The translations under genes and the position numbers were made by a program. The notes below the pieces were generated by a model. That model saw nothing but the letters and a program-made list of their open reading frames with translations. It was not told the DNA's origin and did not search any database. Of a stretch of DNA of 64,000 nucleotides, positions 63,389-64,000 are shown piece after piece. Numbering within the stretch: the stretch's first letter is position 1; every line of letters starts with the position of its first letter. The stretch comes from Flavobacteriaceae bacterium (GTDB lineage: Bacteria > Bacteroidota > Bacteroidia > Flavobacteriales > Flavobacteriaceae), in NCBI GenBank assembly GCA_030148025.1, contig JASBUG010000041.1, positions 124,001 to 188,000 of the forward strand. Reading direction: 5' to 3'.

Positions 63389-63404
63389 GGAATATATTTC
63401 CATG
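63379..63404. promoter_or_regulatory. Operator-like palindrome over the -33 element
   Basis: TATATTCC-AA-GGAATATA has perfect 8-base arms and covers the -33 TTG of the operon promoter. It is followed on the plus strand by TTTCCATG (63397-63404), a half-site equal to that of the palindrome at 61955. A repressor bound here would block polymerase directly. Confidence 0.68.
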
Positions 63405-63420
63405 TTATATTTTAGCACAC

Positions 63421-63450
63421 AAAAAACCACTCTAAAATAAGAGTGGCCTT
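63421..63450 (-). terminator. Rho-independent terminator
   Basis: CCACTCT-TAAAATA-like loop-AGAGTGG with a run of six T in the minus direction; it ends the T9SS-protein gene. Confidence 0.78.
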
Positions 63451-63481
63451 TTCAACTAACTATGGTCTAAACGACCTAAAA

Positions 63482-64000
63482 CTAATACTTAATTATTTTT
63501 TTTGTTACATCTCCAAAAGCACCTTCAAAAACAACATATAGGACTCCTTGCCATTCATTCTTTAATTCAAGTTCTATAATACCGTTTCCACTATTTAAAC
63601 TTCTATTGAACAGTTTTTGCCCTAATGTATTATAGATAGATACTTGTACATCCTCACCAATTCTATTTAAATTAAAAGACACATTGCCTTGTGTTGGGTT
63701 AGGATATGGCGCTGAGATGTGCTTATCTGCCCATTCCTGATTTGACAACACATGAGATTCGGTGGTCCAAAACCCTTGTGGTGCCACTAATGGACGTGTG
63801 AGTGTTTTTCCAGAAGTTGCTTCTGCTTGTATATAGTATTCAATATTTGTAATACTTGCTGATACAGGTAAATCTGCAGACCAATCATCACCGCTTACTA
63901 AAGACATAGCAACTTCGTTAAAGGTAGTGGTGCCTTCTTCTCGCCAAAATACCTTTGCTGTACTAATTCCAGAAATATGTTTTAACATGGCATCGATAGT
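63482..64000 (-). CDS. C-terminal part of a T9SS-secreted protein (cut by the window edge)
   Basis: The frame is open to the window edge, so only the last ~173 residues are seen. They contain a beta-sandwich-like stretch (STAKVFWREEGTTTFNEVAM, ITNIEYYIQAEATSGKT) and, from about 95 residues before the end, a type A T9SS sorting domain: PYPNPTQGNVSFNLN, VSIYNTLGQKLF, then the closing DVTKKIIKY. The protein is therefore exported through the outer membrane by the type IX system. The catalytic part lies outside; the ATG at 63988 is internal. Confidence 0.87.
   Translation of the reverse strand, partial: TIDAMLKHISGISTAKVFWREEGTTTFNEVAMSLVSGDDWSADLPVSASITNIEYYIQAEATSGKTLTRPLVAPQGFWTTESHVLSNQEWADKHISAPYPNPTQGNVSFNLNRIGEDVQVSIYNTLGQKLFNRSLNSGNGIIELELKNEWQGVLYVVFEGAFGDVTKKIIKY

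Noticed and set aside
1-64000. tRNA, rRNA, riboswitch or replication origin
   Set aside because: None could be recognised by eye; a covariance-model scan would be needed to exclude small RNAs.

Overview
The window comes from the chromosome of a member of the Bacteroidota, most likely a marine-type Flavobacteriaceae. The signs are: AT-rich DNA; genes usually without Shine-Dalgarno sequences; promoters with the Bacteroidota form (-33 TTG, about 19-21 bases, -7 TAnnTTTG), several of which can be read directly; a type IX secretion (T9SS) C-terminal sorting domain at the right edge; a CAL67264-type small membrane protein; and typical housekeeping neighbours (uvrA, prfB, fumC, hutI/hutG, ettA). I saw no rRNA, tRNA, CRISPR array, prophage or transposase gene.

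Layout. 0-5 kb: a 47-residue protein and an ECF sigma factor, then uvrA and a zinc-ribbon membrane protein. 5-12 kb: two paralogous secreted repeat proteins (5189 and 10859), each preceded by the same sigma-54-like TTTTGGCACGAT box. They flank a serine hydrolase, a CPBP protease and a two-gene unit of a metallo-beta-lactamase-fold hydrolase plus a four-helix membrane protein. 12-13 kb: six full REP-like repeats and one fragment on both sides of a small GIY-YIG nuclease gene. 13-18.4 kb: a surface-polysaccharide style operon (DUF4834, YfhO, glycosyltransferase, flippase). 18.5-21.4 kb: an outer-membrane protein, a GNAT-like protein and a decayed stretch. 21.4-24 kb: an alpha-oxoamine synthase and a cysteine-synthase-like enzyme that together look like the entry to sulfonolipid (capnine) synthesis. 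24-34 kb: peptidases, YbaB, a WYL regulator, threonine aldolase, prfB with its programmed frameshift, arsC-like. 34-46 kb: TonB-type receptor, porin-like protein, fumarase, and a hut locus in which hutI and hutG are separated by a gene on the other strand and followed by a MarR-GNAT fusion.

46.4-56.2 kb holds the least explained region: nine co-directional genes (coiled-coil protein, unknown, AAA+ ATPase, several small membrane proteins and two large unknowns), closely packed apart from two GTCATT...AATGAC repeats lying in its gaps. I regard this as the best candidate for an undescribed multi-protein system. 56-60 kb has a FadL-family porin, a pair of 16-bp palindromes in the divergent intergenic region, and ettA. 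60-63.4 kb is an electrophile/redox-stress style operon (DoxX, NAD(P)H:FMN reductase, MarR, two pirins) with matching palindromes, one of which lies exactly on the -33 element of the operon promoter. The window ends inside a T9SS-secreted protein gene.

All functions are inferred by reading motifs; no database search was run. Gene starts were moved downstream where the longest frame began in a promoter box or ahead of a clear signal peptide.
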